DNA of 64,000 nucleotides. Origin: Bradyrhizobium amphicarpaeae (lineage in GTDB: Bacteria; Pseudomonadota; Alphaproteobacteria; Rhizobiales; Xanthobacteraceae). The notes under the pieces were generated by a model, which made no database searches, was not told the DNA's origin, and was given only the letters and a program-made list of their open reading frames with translations. This document shows positions 16,148 through 24,886 of this stretch, piece by piece. The translations under genes were made by a program, and so were the position numbers. The stretch is taken from NCBI RefSeq assembly GCF_002266435.3, contig NZ_CP029426.2, positions 5,362,001 through 5,426,000 of the forward strand, in the 5' to 3' direction. Position 1 is the first letter of the stretch, and the number at the start of each line of letters is the position of its first letter.

Positions 16148-17740
16148 ATGCTGGAACTGCGCAAGGACATTTTCGCCGACGAGCGCGACGACAACCTCAA
16201 GGAAATCGGCAAGGGCACCCAGCGCCAGGACATGCTCGGCCATGTCACGGGGACGTCGAGCTACTTCAACGACCATCAGCTGCAAGGCATGCTGCACTTG
16301 AAGGTCGCGCGCTCGACACAGGCGCATGCAAGGATCCGCCGCATCGATACCACCGAGGCCGAACGTTCGGCCGGCGTGCGCAGGATCATCCGCGGCACCG
16401 ACGTGCCGGTCAATCTCAACACCTTGCTCAGCCTGATCAATTTCGGCAAGGACGACGAGCCCTCGCTGGCGTTCGACAAGGTCCGCTACAAGGGCGAGCC
16501 GATCCTCGCCATCATCGCCGAAAGCGAGCGCGAAGCTTTCGAGGCGATCGCGAAGGTCAAGATCGATTACGAACCCCTGCCGACCGTGTTCGACGTCGAG
16601 GATGCCCTGAAGCCCGGCGCGCCCGTGGTCAACGAGACCTATCCGAAGAACGCCTTCATCTATCATGACGCCTACGACCATCAGCGCCTGCGCTTCGGCG
16701 ATGCCGATGCGGCGCTCGCGAGCGCCGATCACGTGCTGGAGCAGCGCTACCAGATGTCGCCGATCGAGCACGCGCCCACCGAAACCAACGGCGCCATCGC
16801 GGCGCCCGACACCAACGGCCGCTACGTCGTCTACACCTCGACCCAGGCGCTGTTCTTCTCCGTCGACACCTGCGCCAAGATTCTGGACGTGCCCTCCAAC
16901 ACCTTCCACTTCATCGGCGGCACTGTCGGTGGCGGCTTCGGCGGCAAGGTGGATACCTTGACCGAGCCGCTCGCCATCCTCGGCGCGATGCTGACGGGAC
17001 GCCCAGTGCGCTACGTGTTCGGGCGCGAGGAGGAGATGCAGTATGGTCCGCCGCGCGGCGCCGAACGCATCTACATCAAGGACGGCGTGATGCGCGACGG
17101 CCGCATTGTTGCCCGCAAAGTCCACGCCTATTTCGACAGCGGCGCCTATACAAGGCTGTCGAGCTACGCCGCGGTGAAGTGCGCGGCGCATCTGCCGGGG
17201 CCGTACACCATCCCGAACGTCTATGGCGACGTCTATTGCGTCTTCACCAACCGCACGCCTGCGACCGCCATGCGCGGCTTCGGCGTCACCGCGATGGACT
17301 TTGCGATCGAATGCCAGATGGACAAGCTCGCCAACATCGTCGGCATGGACCCGATGGAGTTCCGCATTCTCAACGCCTATCGTGACGGCGACATGAAGGC
17401 GCACCGGCGCGAGGCCAAGAACACCGCGCTGATCGAATGCGTGCAGGTCGCCGCCGAAAAGGCCAAATGGCCGATCCGCGACGAGTTCAAGCGCGCCTCC
17501 TCGCGCAAGGACGGCGGCGGCAGCCGCGCTGCCATTCCACCGACGCCGACGGATTCGCGTAGCCGTCTGGCTGCGCCTGTACAGCAGCGCACGAGCTATG
17601 ACCGCGCGCCGGTGACTGCAACGCGAGAGCCACCGCGCGATCCGCCCCCACCAACGCCGCCACCTCCCCCGCCGCGTCCGGCCGCACCATCCCACGGCGC
17701 GACCCGGTTCTCGTCGGTGTTTGGCACCAGGAGACGCTGA
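16148..17740 (+). CDS. molybdopterin-binding subunit, N-terminal half (split CoxL-like)
   Basis: A protein of 530 residues matching the first two thirds of xanthine-dehydrogenase-family molybdenum subunits, which are normally 750-800 residues in one chain. It has the a/b hammerhead domain (residues 20-150) and the first molybdopterin-binding domain with GGTVGGGFGGKVDTLTEPLA and TPATAMRGFGVTAMDFAIE. The active-site loop is AMRGFG, not the AYRCSFR of form I CO dehydrogenase. After residue about 440 the family match stops and a Gly/Ser/Pro-rich tail of about 90 residues follows, with a run of prolines near residue 505. The frame ends with TGA and the second half starts one base later in a different frame. 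This looks like gene fission with an added linker rather than a recent mutation, because the tail is not family sequence read in another frame. Confidence 0.88.
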   Translation: MLELRKDIFADERDDNLKEIGKGTQRQDMLGHVTGTSSYFNDHQLQGMLHLKVARSTQAHARIRRIDTTEAERSAGVRRIIRGTDVPVNLNTLLSLINFGKDDEPSLAFDKVRYKGEPILAIIAESEREAFEAIAKVKIDYEPLPTVFDVEDALKPGAPVVNETYPKNAFIYHDAYDHQRLRFGDADAALASADHVLEQRYQMSPIEHAPTETNGAIAAPDTNGRYVVYTSTQALFFSVDTCAKILDVPSNTFHFIGGTVGGGFGGKVDTLTEPLAILGAMLTGRPVRYVFGREEEMQYGPPRGAERIYIKDGVMRDGRIVARKVHAYFDSGAYTRLSSYAAVKCAAHLPGPYTIPNVYGDVYCVFTNRTPATAMRGFGVTAMDFAIECQMDKLANIVGMDPMEFRILNAYRDGDMKAHRREAKNTALIECVQVAAEKAKWPIRDEFKRASSRKDGGGSRAAIPPTPTDSRSRLAAPVQQRTSYDRAPVTATREPPRDPPPPTPPPPPPRPAAPSHGATRFSSVFGTRRR

Positions 17741-17741
17741 C

Positions 17742-18764
17742 ATGACCAGGCATCGCGGACGCGGCATGGCGTCGATCAACTATCCCATCGGCATGAACCT
17801 CGGCGGCGATCCGAGCCAGGCCCTGGTTCACTCCAATCCGAGCGGCCAGTTCACGGTGGCGTTGTCGTCGATCGACCTTGGCCAAGGCATGAAGTCGGTG
17901 ACGCGGCAGATCTGCGCCGAGACGCTGGGCGTGCCGGTCGAGGACGTTTATGTCGACACGGCCGATTCCGACACCGGCCCGCATTGCATGGGCTCGTTCG
18001 CCTCGCGCGGCACCCACCGCGTCGGCAATGCCGTGATGGCCGCGGCCCGCGAGGCGCGCGGGGTCATGATGGAGGCCGCAGCCGAGGAGCTCGAGGTCAA
18101 TGCCGCCGATCTCGAGACCGACGGCCGCGGCAACATCCACGTCAAGGGCGCGCCGCATCGCTCGATCTCGACCAAGGATGTCGCGATTGCCGCGCAGTTC
18201 AAGCAGGGCAAGACCATTTCGGGCCGTGGCATCTTTCTGGTGCCGCTGTCGAACGTCGACCCTGAAACCGGCGAGATGTCGCCGGCGACCTGTTACGCCC
18301 ATGCCTGCCTCGTCGCCGAGGTCGAGGTCGACGACGAGACCGGCGAAGTCGCGATGGTGCGGATGGACTCCGCTTACGAACTCGGGCGCGCGCTGAACCC
18401 GCGTCTGGTCGAGCAGCAACTGGTCGGCGGCGCCTGGATGGGCGTCAGCCACGCGCTCTACGAGACTCCGGAGCCTTATTATCCCGATCCCGTTCACGGC
18501 CCGCGCGACTTCGTCGAATATCTGATGCCCGGCCCCGGCGACATCTGCCCGCACGATATCGCGGTGCTGGAACGCCCCGCTCCCGATGGTCCGTTCGGCG
18601 CCAAAGGTCCCGGCGAGATGTGCGCCAACCCGGTGCTGCCGGCCGTTGCCAACGCGATCTTCAACGCCGTCGGCGTGCGCATCGACGACCTGCCGATCAC
18701 GCCGGAAAAGGTTCTGCGCGCGATCAAGAGCCAGGGCGGCGCACGGCCGCAGGCGCGGCGCTAG
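17742..18764 (+). CDS. molybdopterin-binding subunit, C-terminal half (split CoxL-like)
   Basis: A protein of 340 residues continuing the molybdenum subunit: MTRHRGRGMASINYPIG, then VALSSIDLGQGMKSVTRQIC, GSFASRGTHRVGNAV and the C-terminal active-site motif GAKGPGEMCANPVLPAVANA. The Glu in GPGEM corresponds to the catalytic base of xanthine-dehydrogenase-family enzymes. The ATG at 17742 lies one base after the upstream stop; the longer frame from 17721 would overlap the first half. The two halves presumably assemble non-covalently around one molybdenum cofactor. The substrate is unknown; the family hydroxylates N-heterocycles, purines, aldehydes and CoA thioesters. Confidence 0.87.
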   Translation: MTRHRGRGMASINYPIGMNLGGDPSQALVHSNPSGQFTVALSSIDLGQGMKSVTRQICAETLGVPVEDVYVDTADSDTGPHCMGSFASRGTHRVGNAVMAAAREARGVMMEAAAEELEVNAADLETDGRGNIHVKGAPHRSISTKDVAIAAQFKQGKTISGRGIFLVPLSNVDPETGEMSPATCYAHACLVAEVEVDDETGEVAMVRMDSAYELGRALNPRLVEQQLVGGAWMGVSHALYETPEPYYPDPVHGPRDFVEYLMPGPGDICPHDIAVLERPAPDGPFGAKGPGEMCANPVLPAVANAIFNAVGVRIDDLPITPEKVLRAIKSQGGARPQARR

Positions 18765-18774
18765 AGGATCGGCC

Positions 18775-19656
18775 GTGGCGGTTCGCAGCAACATCGTCGG
18801 CATCGACAGCCCGGACGCGCTTGAGAAGGCGCTTCGGGCGGCCTATTACCTTGCCGACGAGGGCCTTGCGACATCGGCCTATCTCGGCCTTGCGCTCGGC
18901 AAGCCGTTGCTGCTCGAAGGCGCGCCGGGCGTCGGCAAGACGGAGGCGGCGAAAGCGATCGCTGCCGTGCTCGGCCGGCGCCTGATCCGCCTGCAATGCT
19001 ACGAGGGCATCGACGCCTCTGCCGCACTCTATGAGTGGAACTACCCGCGCCAGATGCTGGCGATTCGCCAGGCCGGCGACGAGAGCATCGATATCTATGG
19101 CGAGACCTTCCTGATCGAGCGCCCCATGCTGGCCACGCTCCGGGCGCCGGATTCCACCGTGCTGCTGATCGACGAAATCGACCGCGCCGACCAGGAATTC
19201 GAGGCCTTCCTGCTGGAATTCCTCTCCGATTTCCAGATCTCGATTCCCGAGCGCGGCACGATCCGCGCAGCCGAACGCCCCGTGGTGGTGCTGACGTCGA
19301 ACCGGACGCGCGATCTGCACGAGGCCTTGCGACGTCGCTGCGTCTATCACTGGATCGATTATCCGACCGCGGAGCGCGAGGCGCGGATCATCATGATGCG
19401 CGCCTCCAGCGTCGCCGAGACCACCGCCCGCGCCGTCGTCGCGGCCGTCGAGAAGCTGCGACGCGAGCCCCTGAGCAAGGCGCCCGGCATTGCCGAGGCC
19501 GTGGATTGGGCGGAGGCGGCGACGCTGCTCCACAACGGCGGCGCGCGCTGGCCGGATGCGTTCAAGCGCTCGATCGGCGTGGCGCTGAAGGACGAGGAGG
19601 ATCTGCATTTCATCTCGCCGCGGCTCGATGCCATGCTCGCGGAGGTGACCGCATGA
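18775..19656 (+). CDS. MoxR/CoxD-like AAA+ ATPase
   Basis: A protein of 293 residues with Walker A G49-T56 (GAPGVGKT), Walker B ending D133-E134 (VLLIDEIDRAD), sensor 1 (VVLTSNRTRDLHEAL) and an arginine finger region RRRCVYHWIDYP. This is the CoxD type of MoxR ATPase, which in Oligotropha carboxidovorans is needed to finish the metal site of CO dehydrogenase. The start is a GTG at 18775, ten bases after the molybdenum-subunit stop. Its stop overlaps the start of the VWA gene as ATGA. Here it probably matures or inserts a ligand into the split hydroxylase. Confidence 0.88.
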   Translation: MAVRSNIVGIDSPDALEKALRAAYYLADEGLATSAYLGLALGKPLLLEGAPGVGKTEAAKAIAAVLGRRLIRLQCYEGIDASAALYEWNYPRQMLAIRQAGDESIDIYGETFLIERPMLATLRAPDSTVLLIDEIDRADQEFEAFLLEFLSDFQISIPERGTIRAAERPVVVLTSNRTRDLHEALRRRCVYHWIDYPTAEREARIIMMRASSVAETTARAVVAAVEKLRREPLSKAPGIAEAVDWAEAATLLHNGGARWPDAFKRSIGVALKDEEDLHFISPRLDAMLAEVTA

Positions 19657-20774
19657 CCACCGAGCCGCAGCTCCCGCGCGCCGCGCGCATCTTCGTCGCC
19701 TTCGCACCCTTGCTGCGCGCTAACGGCTTTGCCGTCGCACCGGAGCAGACGACGACGTTCCTGGCCGCGATCGAACTGCTCGGCCCGCGCAGCATCGAGC
19801 ACATCCGGCAAGCCGCGCTGGCGACGCTGGCCCCGCCGCCCGAACGGCGCGCGACATTCGACCGGTTATTCGACCTACATTTCCGCGGCAGCGAGGCCAT
19901 CGCGCGTGCCGAGGACAGCGAGGACGACGAGACTGTCCGGCTTCAGGAGGAAGGCCGCGGCGACGAAGAGCCTTTGCTCTCCGACGACGCCACCGAGTCC
20001 GGTCTCACCGCGACCCGAAGCGAGGCGCTGGTCGAGCGCCGCTTCGGGGCGACATCGAGCACGGATGCATTGCGCCGCCTGGCACGGGAGGCGCCGCAGC
20101 GGCTGCCGCGACGGCGCGGGCATCGCCGCATGCGCGCCCGCCGCGGACCGTTTGCCGATCTCCGCCGCACCTTGCGCGACTCTGTCCGCAGCGACGGCGA
20201 GATCCTGCGGCTCGGCCACATGAAGCGGCGCCAGCGCCCGCGCAAGATGCTGCTGCTGATCGACGTTTCGGGCTCGATGAAGAGCCGCACCGAGGAGAAC
20301 ATGAAGCTCGCGCATGCGCTGGTGCAGGCGGCCCCCAGTGTCGAAGTTTTCACCTTCGGCACGCGGCTGACCCGAATCACCCGCCCGCTACGGCTGAAGC
20401 GCCGCGAGCAGGCGATGAACGCCGCCGCGCATCTGGTCAGCGACTGGGACGGCGGCACCCGCATCGGCGACGCGCTCCAAGCCTTCCTCGCCGTGCCCCG
20501 CTTCGGAGGCTATGCGCGCGGCGCCGCGGTGGTGATCGTCTCCGACGGACTCGAGCGCGGCGAACCCGATGCGCTGCGCGACGCCGTCGCGAAATTATCG
20601 CGGCGGGCCTGGCGCCTGAGCTGGCTGACGCCGCTGGCGACGAGCCCCGGCTTCCGCCCGCAGACCGAAGCGCTCGTCGCGATCGAGCGCGTCGTCGATG
20701 ACATCGTGGACGGCGGGTCGAGCGCGTCAATCGTCGCCCATATTCTGGCATTGGGACGAAGGAGAGCGGCGTGA
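19653..20774 (+). CDS. CoxE-like von Willebrand factor A domain protein
   Basis: A protein of 373 residues. The C-terminal part is a VWA domain with an intact MIDAS (D204-x-S206-x-S208 in LLLIDVSGSMKSRTEE), the threonine site in WDGGTRIGDAL and the final acidic motif VVIVSDGLERGE. The N-terminal 190 residues are helical with an Arg-rich stretch (RLPRRRGHRRMRARRG). MoxR ATPases and VWA proteins act as pairs, and CoxD-CoxE is the specific pair beside CO-dehydrogenase-type enzymes. The ATGA overlap with the previous gene and the four-base overlap with the next one indicate coupled translation. Confidence 0.87.
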   Translation: MTTEPQLPRAARIFVAFAPLLRANGFAVAPEQTTTFLAAIELLGPRSIEHIRQAALATLAPPPERRATFDRLFDLHFRGSEAIARAEDSEDDETVRLQEEGRGDEEPLLSDDATESGLTATRSEALVERRFGATSSTDALRRLAREAPQRLPRRRGHRRMRARRGPFADLRRTLRDSVRSDGEILRLGHMKRRQRPRKMLLLIDVSGSMKSRTEENMKLAHALVQAAPSVEVFTFGTRLTRITRPLRLKRREQAMNAAAHLVSDWDGGTRIGDALQAFLAVPRFGGYARGAAVVIVSDGLERGEPDALRDAVAKLSRRAWRLSWLTPLATSPGFRPQTEALVAIERVVDDIVDGGSSASIVAHILALGRRRAA

Positions 20775-21655
20775 CCGATATTGTCGATGGCCATCATCAC
20801 ATCTGGCGGCAAGCGGACCTGCCCTGGCTGACCGGCCCGATGCAGCCCCGCATCTTCGGGCCGTATGAACCGATCCGTCGCGACTATCCGATCCAGGAAT
20901 ATCTCGATGACATCAAGGGCACCGGTGTCACGCGATCGGTCTATGTGCAGACCAACTGGGCCAACGACCGCTTCGAGGACGAGGCGGCCTGGGTGCAGCG
21001 GACAGCCGACGAACACGGCTGGCCGCACGCGATCGTCGCCTATGCCGATTTTGCCGTGGACGACGTACGCCCGCAGCTCGATCGCCTGAAGCGCTATCCA
21101 CTCGTGCGCGGCGTGCGCATGCAGCTGCACTGGCACGAGAATCCGCTCTACCGCTTCGCCGCCCGGGCGGATCTCTGCGCCGATCCGATGATCCGCCGCA
21201 ACGTCGCGCGTCTCGCCGACTACGGCTGGAGCTTTGATTTGCAGGTGTTCACCCCGCAGATGCCGGACGCCGCTGCGCTGGCCGAGGCTTGCCCCGACGT
21301 GACCTTCATCCTGCAGCATGCCGGCATGCTGGAGGATCTCTCGCCTTCCGGCCGCGCCGCCTGGCGCAGCGGGATGGCCCGGCTTGCGGCCTGTCCGAAC
21401 GTGGTGTCAAAACTGTCCGGGCTCGGCACCTTCATTCATCGCAACGATCCCGCGCACATCGCAGCGGTCCTCACCGACACCGTCGCGATCTTCGGCGCCG
21501 AGCGCTGCCTGTTCGGCTCCAATTTCCCGATCGAGAAATTGTGGACCAGCTATCGCGAACTCGTCGGCGCCTTTCGCGCGGCCGCCGCGCCGTTCAGCGC
21601 GGAGCAGCAGGCCGCCATCTTCAGGACGACCGCGACGCGCGTCTACCGGCTTTGA
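20771..21655 (+). CDS. amidohydrolase-2 family metal-dependent hydrolase
   Basis: A protein of 294 residues with the TIM-barrel amidohydrolase-2 pattern: the metal motif DGHHHIW at residues 6-12 (H8 and H10), a later HWHEN, the HAG of FILQHAGMLEDLS, and GSNFPIEKL in place of the usual GSDWP near the C-terminus. Members hydrolyse lactones such as 2-pyrone-4,6-dicarboxylate or L-fuconolactone, or decarboxylate aromatic acids. It starts at a GTG overlapping the CoxE stop by four bases. In this operon it is a candidate for ring or lactone opening after hydroxylation, which is inference. Confidence 0.85.
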   Translation: MTDIVDGHHHIWRQADLPWLTGPMQPRIFGPYEPIRRDYPIQEYLDDIKGTGVTRSVYVQTNWANDRFEDEAAWVQRTADEHGWPHAIVAYADFAVDDVRPQLDRLKRYPLVRGVRMQLHWHENPLYRFAARADLCADPMIRRNVARLADYGWSFDLQVFTPQMPDAAALAEACPDVTFILQHAGMLEDLSPSGRAAWRSGMARLAACPNVVSKLSGLGTFIHRNDPAHIAAVLTDTVAIFGAERCLFGSNFPIEKLWTSYRELVGAFRAAAAPFSAEQQAAIFRTTATRVYRL

Positions 21656-21686
21656 CAAACAAGAAACAGATGAGGGAGGCCAACGA

Positions 21687-22535
21687 ATGGCGCTGGAGAT
21701 CAAGATCCTGGACTATGGCGATATCGAACTGGAATCGAGCTTTCTAGTGCTCGGCCGCGACTGTGGCCGCACCCGCCGCGTCCTCACCCTCGGCTTCCTG
21801 ATCCTCGGGGGGAAATATCCGGTCGTGGTCGACACCGGCTACCGCTCCAACCAGATCATGGAGACGCTGGGCATGCGGGGCTTGCAGTACCACGAGAACA
21901 TGATCGAGAACCAGCTGGCTCGCCACGGCGTGCGCATGGGCGACGTCCGTTTCGTCTGCCACACCCATCTGCACATCGACCATGCCGGCAAGGACGATCT
22001 GTTCCCGATGAACACGACCGTCGTGCTCAACCGCAAGGAGCTCGAATATTCCGTCTCCGGCCTGATGCATCCGCAATATCCGGCGCCCGACATCAAGCAC
22101 CTGATCGACCGCCTGCACACCAAGAGCGCTCTGCGCTTCCTCGACCTCGAGATCACCGGCCCGATCGAGCTGATGCCCGGCGTCTATTGCGACGCCGCCA
22201 ATGCGCACACCGAGGGCTCGATGAACGTCATCGTCGAGACCGCCGACGGCATCGCGACGATCTGTGGCGACGTGATCTACGATTTCAACGACCAGATCGT
22301 GACGCCCTTCAACGAGATCAACGACTGGGAGCCGCGCACGACAGGCAATCATGGCACCAGCAAGCGCGCCGAGAAGGCCTCGATCAAGAAGCTGCTGAGC
22401 AATTCGCGCTATCTGCTGCCGGTGCACGACCGCCCCGCCAAGATCGAAGGCGGCAACGTCGTGGGCCGGCTGCACGATCAGGTCCCCGGACCGATCGTGC
22501 AGTCCCTGCCCGCACGCAACTGGTTCCCGGCCTGA
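21687..22535 (+). CDS. metallo-beta-lactamase-fold hydrolase, AHL-lactonase-like
   Basis: A protein of 282 residues with the zinc motif HLHIDH at residues 94-99 (within CHTHLHIDHAG), a downstream Asp in ICGDVIYDFND and the final His in LLPVHDRPAK. Sequence arrangement resembles the N-acyl-homoserine-lactonase branch. GAGGGAGGCC precedes the ATG at 21687; upstream in-frame starts lie inside the amidohydrolase gene. Because the gene sits within a catabolic operon, hydrolysis of a pathway lactone is at least as likely as quorum quenching. Confidence 0.87.
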   Translation: MALEIKILDYGDIELESSFLVLGRDCGRTRRVLTLGFLILGGKYPVVVDTGYRSNQIMETLGMRGLQYHENMIENQLARHGVRMGDVRFVCHTHLHIDHAGKDDLFPMNTTVVLNRKELEYSVSGLMHPQYPAPDIKHLIDRLHTKSALRFLDLEITGPIELMPGVYCDAANAHTEGSMNVIVETADGIATICGDVIYDFNDQIVTPFNEINDWEPRTTGNHGTSKRAEKASIKKLLSNSRYLLPVHDRPAKIEGGNVVGRLHDQVPGPIVQSLPARNWFPA

Positions 22536-22556
22536 GATGATCGGAGGGATCGACCG

Positions 22557-24131
22557 ATGACGCACGTCACTTTGCGAAGCGAATTCGAAACCCTGATCGA
22601 CCCCTACGCGCCGGTCGCGCAGGTCGGCACCGGCTTCGACTTCACGGAGGGGCCGATCTGGCATCCGGTCGATCACTATCTGCTGTTCTCGGACATGCCG
22701 GGTGATGTACGCCGTCGCTGGGACGCGCGGCGCGGTGTGGCCGAGGTCAAGCGTCCCTCGAACAAGTGCAACGGCATGACCTATGATGCCGAGCTCAATC
22801 TGATCGTCTGCGAGCACGCGACCTCATCGCTGATCCGCGAACGGCCGGACGGGCGGCGCGAGGTGCTGGCTTCGCATTTCCAGGGCCAGGAGCTGAATAG
22901 CCCGAACGACGTCTGCGTTCACTCCTCCGGCGCGATCTATTTCTCCGATCCCTGGTACGGCCGCATGCCGGTCTACGGCGTGGAGCGCCCGCGCCAGCTC
23001 GGCTTCCAGGGCGTCTATCGTCTCGTGCCCGGCGGCGAGCCGAAGCTCGTGGTCGAGCGCAATCTGTTCGACCAGCCGAACGGGCTGTGCTTCTCGCCGG
23101 ACGAGACGCTGCTCTATGTCAACGACACCGTGCAGGCGCTGATCCGCGTCTTCGAGGTCAATGCCGACGGCTCGCTGTCGAATGCGCGGGTGTTCGCAAG
23201 CGGCATCCGCTCCGAGCTCGAGGCCGGCCTGCCCGACGGCATGAAATGCGACCAGCATGGCAATGTCTGGGTCACCGCGCCCGGCGGGGTCTGGGTCTAT
23301 TCACCGCGCGGCGAGCTGCTCGGCAAGGTCCGCGTGCCCGAGATGGTCGCCAACCTCGCCTGGGGCGGCCCGGATTTCCGCACGCTGTATCTGACCTCCA
23401 CGCATTCGGTCTACGCCATTCCGACCAAGGTCGGCCCGCGGCATGAGCCCTACATGAGCGGCCGGCGAAGCGGCGGCGGCCAGGCGGCAAGCGCCTCGCC
23501 GGCGGCGCCGATCCTCGCCGACGGCGAGATGCGGCTCGATCCGCAGCGCTGTGCCATGATCATTCAGGACCTTCAGAACGACGTCATCATGGATGGCGGC
23601 GCCTTCGCCGAGTCCGGTGCGCCTGGACATGCGAAGCACCAGCACGTCGTCGAGAACGTCCGCCGCCTTGCGGAGACCGCGCGGGCACGGGGCGTTGCCA
23701 TCATCCACGTCTGGTTCGTGGTCGAGCCGGGCGCACCCGGCGTGACGCTGAACGCGCCGCTGTTCGAGGGTCTGGTCGATAGCAAGGCGATGGTGCGCGG
23801 CAGTTGGGGCGCGGCGCCCGTTTCCAGCCTCGAACCGCGGCCAGGCGATTTCGTCGTCGAGAAGATGCGGATGAGCGCCTGGGAAGGCACGCGGCTGGAG
23901 ACAATCCTCAAAGCGACCGGGCGCGACATGATCATCAACACCGGCGCCTGGACCAACATGTCGGTCGAGCACACCGCCCGCACCGGGGCAGACAAGGGTT
24001 ACTTCATGATCGTCCCCGAGGATTGCTGCTCGACCATGAACGCGGACTGGCACAATGCGTCGATCAACTTCGCCATGCAGAACGTCGCGATCGTCACGAG
24101 GGCAGACGCCGTTATCAACGCGCTGAGATGA
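22557..24131 (+). CDS. SMP-30/gluconolactonase domain fused to an isochorismatase-fold domain lacking the nucleophile Cys
   Basis: A protein of 524 residues. Residues 1-300 form an SMP-30/gluconolactonase beta-propeller with the metal and substrate motifs FTEGPIWHP, SPNDVCV and DQPNGLCFSPDE. After a Gly/Ala/Ser linker (residues 302-320), residues 325-524 form a cysteine-hydrolase (isochorismatase) domain: the catalytic Asp is D338 in IIQDLQND and the Lys is K436 in VEKMRMSAW. The usual nucleophile position in the T-N-x-C-V-E-x-T-A-R motif reads TNMSVEHTAR, so Cys is replaced by Ser (S469, codon TCG at 23961). The lactonase half may hydrolyse a lactone intermediate; the second half is either inactive, uses Ser, or binds ligand. 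The gene starts 21 bases after the previous stop with GATCGGAGGGATCG upstream. Confidence 0.88.
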   Translation: MTHVTLRSEFETLIDPYAPVAQVGTGFDFTEGPIWHPVDHYLLFSDMPGDVRRRWDARRGVAEVKRPSNKCNGMTYDAELNLIVCEHATSSLIRERPDGRREVLASHFQGQELNSPNDVCVHSSGAIYFSDPWYGRMPVYGVERPRQLGFQGVYRLVPGGEPKLVVERNLFDQPNGLCFSPDETLLYVNDTVQALIRVFEVNADGSLSNARVFASGIRSELEAGLPDGMKCDQHGNVWVTAPGGVWVYSPRGELLGKVRVPEMVANLAWGGPDFRTLYLTSTHSVYAIPTKVGPRHEPYMSGRRSGGGQAASASPAAPILADGEMRLDPQRCAMIIQDLQNDVIMDGGAFAESGAPGHAKHQHVVENVRRLAETARARGVAIIHVWFVVEPGAPGVTLNAPLFEGLVDSKAMVRGSWGAAPVSSLEPRPGDFVVEKMRMSAWEGTRLETILKATGRDMIINTGAWTNMSVEHTARTGADKGYFMIVPEDCCSTMNADWHNASINFAMQNVAIVTRADAVINALR

Positions 24132-24134
24132 GCG

Positions 24135-24761
24135 GTGGCAAAGCTCCTGCACCTCTCCTGCTCACCCCGCGCCGACTCCGAGTCGACCGCCGGCGCGCGG
24201 GTCTTTCTCGACGGCTTTCGCCAGGCCCGGCCGGACTGGGATCTCGACGTCATGGACCTCTGGCGGGAGCGGGTGCCTGAATTCTCGGGCCCCATCGTCG
24301 AGGCCAAATATGCCCGGATGAACGGGCAAGCGTTCAACGACGCGCAGCGCGACGGCTTTGCCGAGGCCGAGCGCATGGCGCTGCGGTTCTCGTTGGCCGA
24401 TCGCGTGCTGATCTCGACGCCGATGTGGAACTTCGGCATTCCCTACAAGCTCAAGCAGTGGTTCGACATCATCGTGCAGCCCGGGCTGACATTCCGGTTC
24501 GACCCGTCACAGGGTTATCTCCCGCTGCTCAAGGACCGGCCGACGCTGGTGATTCTCGCCAGCGGCAGCGACTTTGCCACCGGCATGAACCGCGGCCGCA
24601 TCGACATGGCAACGCCTTACCTGCGCGACATCCTGCGCTTCATCGGCATCGACGATGTCCGTTTCGTGCCGATCGGGCCAACCACCGGGCCGCAGCAGCC
24701 GATCGAGGCTGCGCGGGACAGGGCCCATCGACGGCTGGCCGCAATGGCCGCGACTTTCTGA
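24135..24761 (+). CDS. FMN-dependent NAD(P)H oxidoreductase (AzoR/flavodoxin-like fold)
   Basis: A protein of 208 residues beginning AKLLHLSCSPRADSESTAG, the phosphate-binding loop of flavodoxin-fold reductases. The AzoR motif PMWNFGIPYKLKQWFD is near residue 95, and ILASGSDF near residue 138 corresponds to the flavin-contacting loop. Such enzymes reduce quinones and azo compounds with NAD(P)H. It starts with GTG three bases after the fusion-protein stop and ends the long operon. A role in reducing a quinone or N-oxide intermediate is plausible but not shown. Confidence 0.87.
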   Translation: MAKLLHLSCSPRADSESTAGARVFLDGFRQARPDWDLDVMDLWRERVPEFSGPIVEAKYARMNGQAFNDAQRDGFAEAERMALRFSLADRVLISTPMWNFGIPYKLKQWFDIIVQPGLTFRFDPSQGYLPLLKDRPTLVILASGSDFATGMNRGRIDMATPYLRDILRFIGIDDVRFVPIGPTTGPQQPIEAARDRAHRRLAAMAATF

Positions 24762-24886
24762 GCACTCGGCAACGCCGGCCCCGTCCTGGCCCGGCCCAAG
24801 CGGGCCAGCGCAGCAGGATTGATTCACCGCAAGAGCACGGAGCGTGGCCCTGATATTCAGGCTTCCAATCAGCAAGGAATGGTCGG

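Noticed and set aside
14836-18764. Aerobic CO dehydrogenase
   Set aside because: The subunit set is similar, but the large subunit lacks the AYRCSFR loop of form I enzymes and is split in two.
16019-18803. Long minus-strand frames opposite the molybdenum-subunit genes
   Set aside because: No domain match; the plus strand encodes conserved molybdopterin-binding motifs.
21687-22535. Dedicated quorum-quenching AHL lactonase
   Set aside because: The fold and motif fit, but the operon context is catabolic and no luxI or luxR gene is near.
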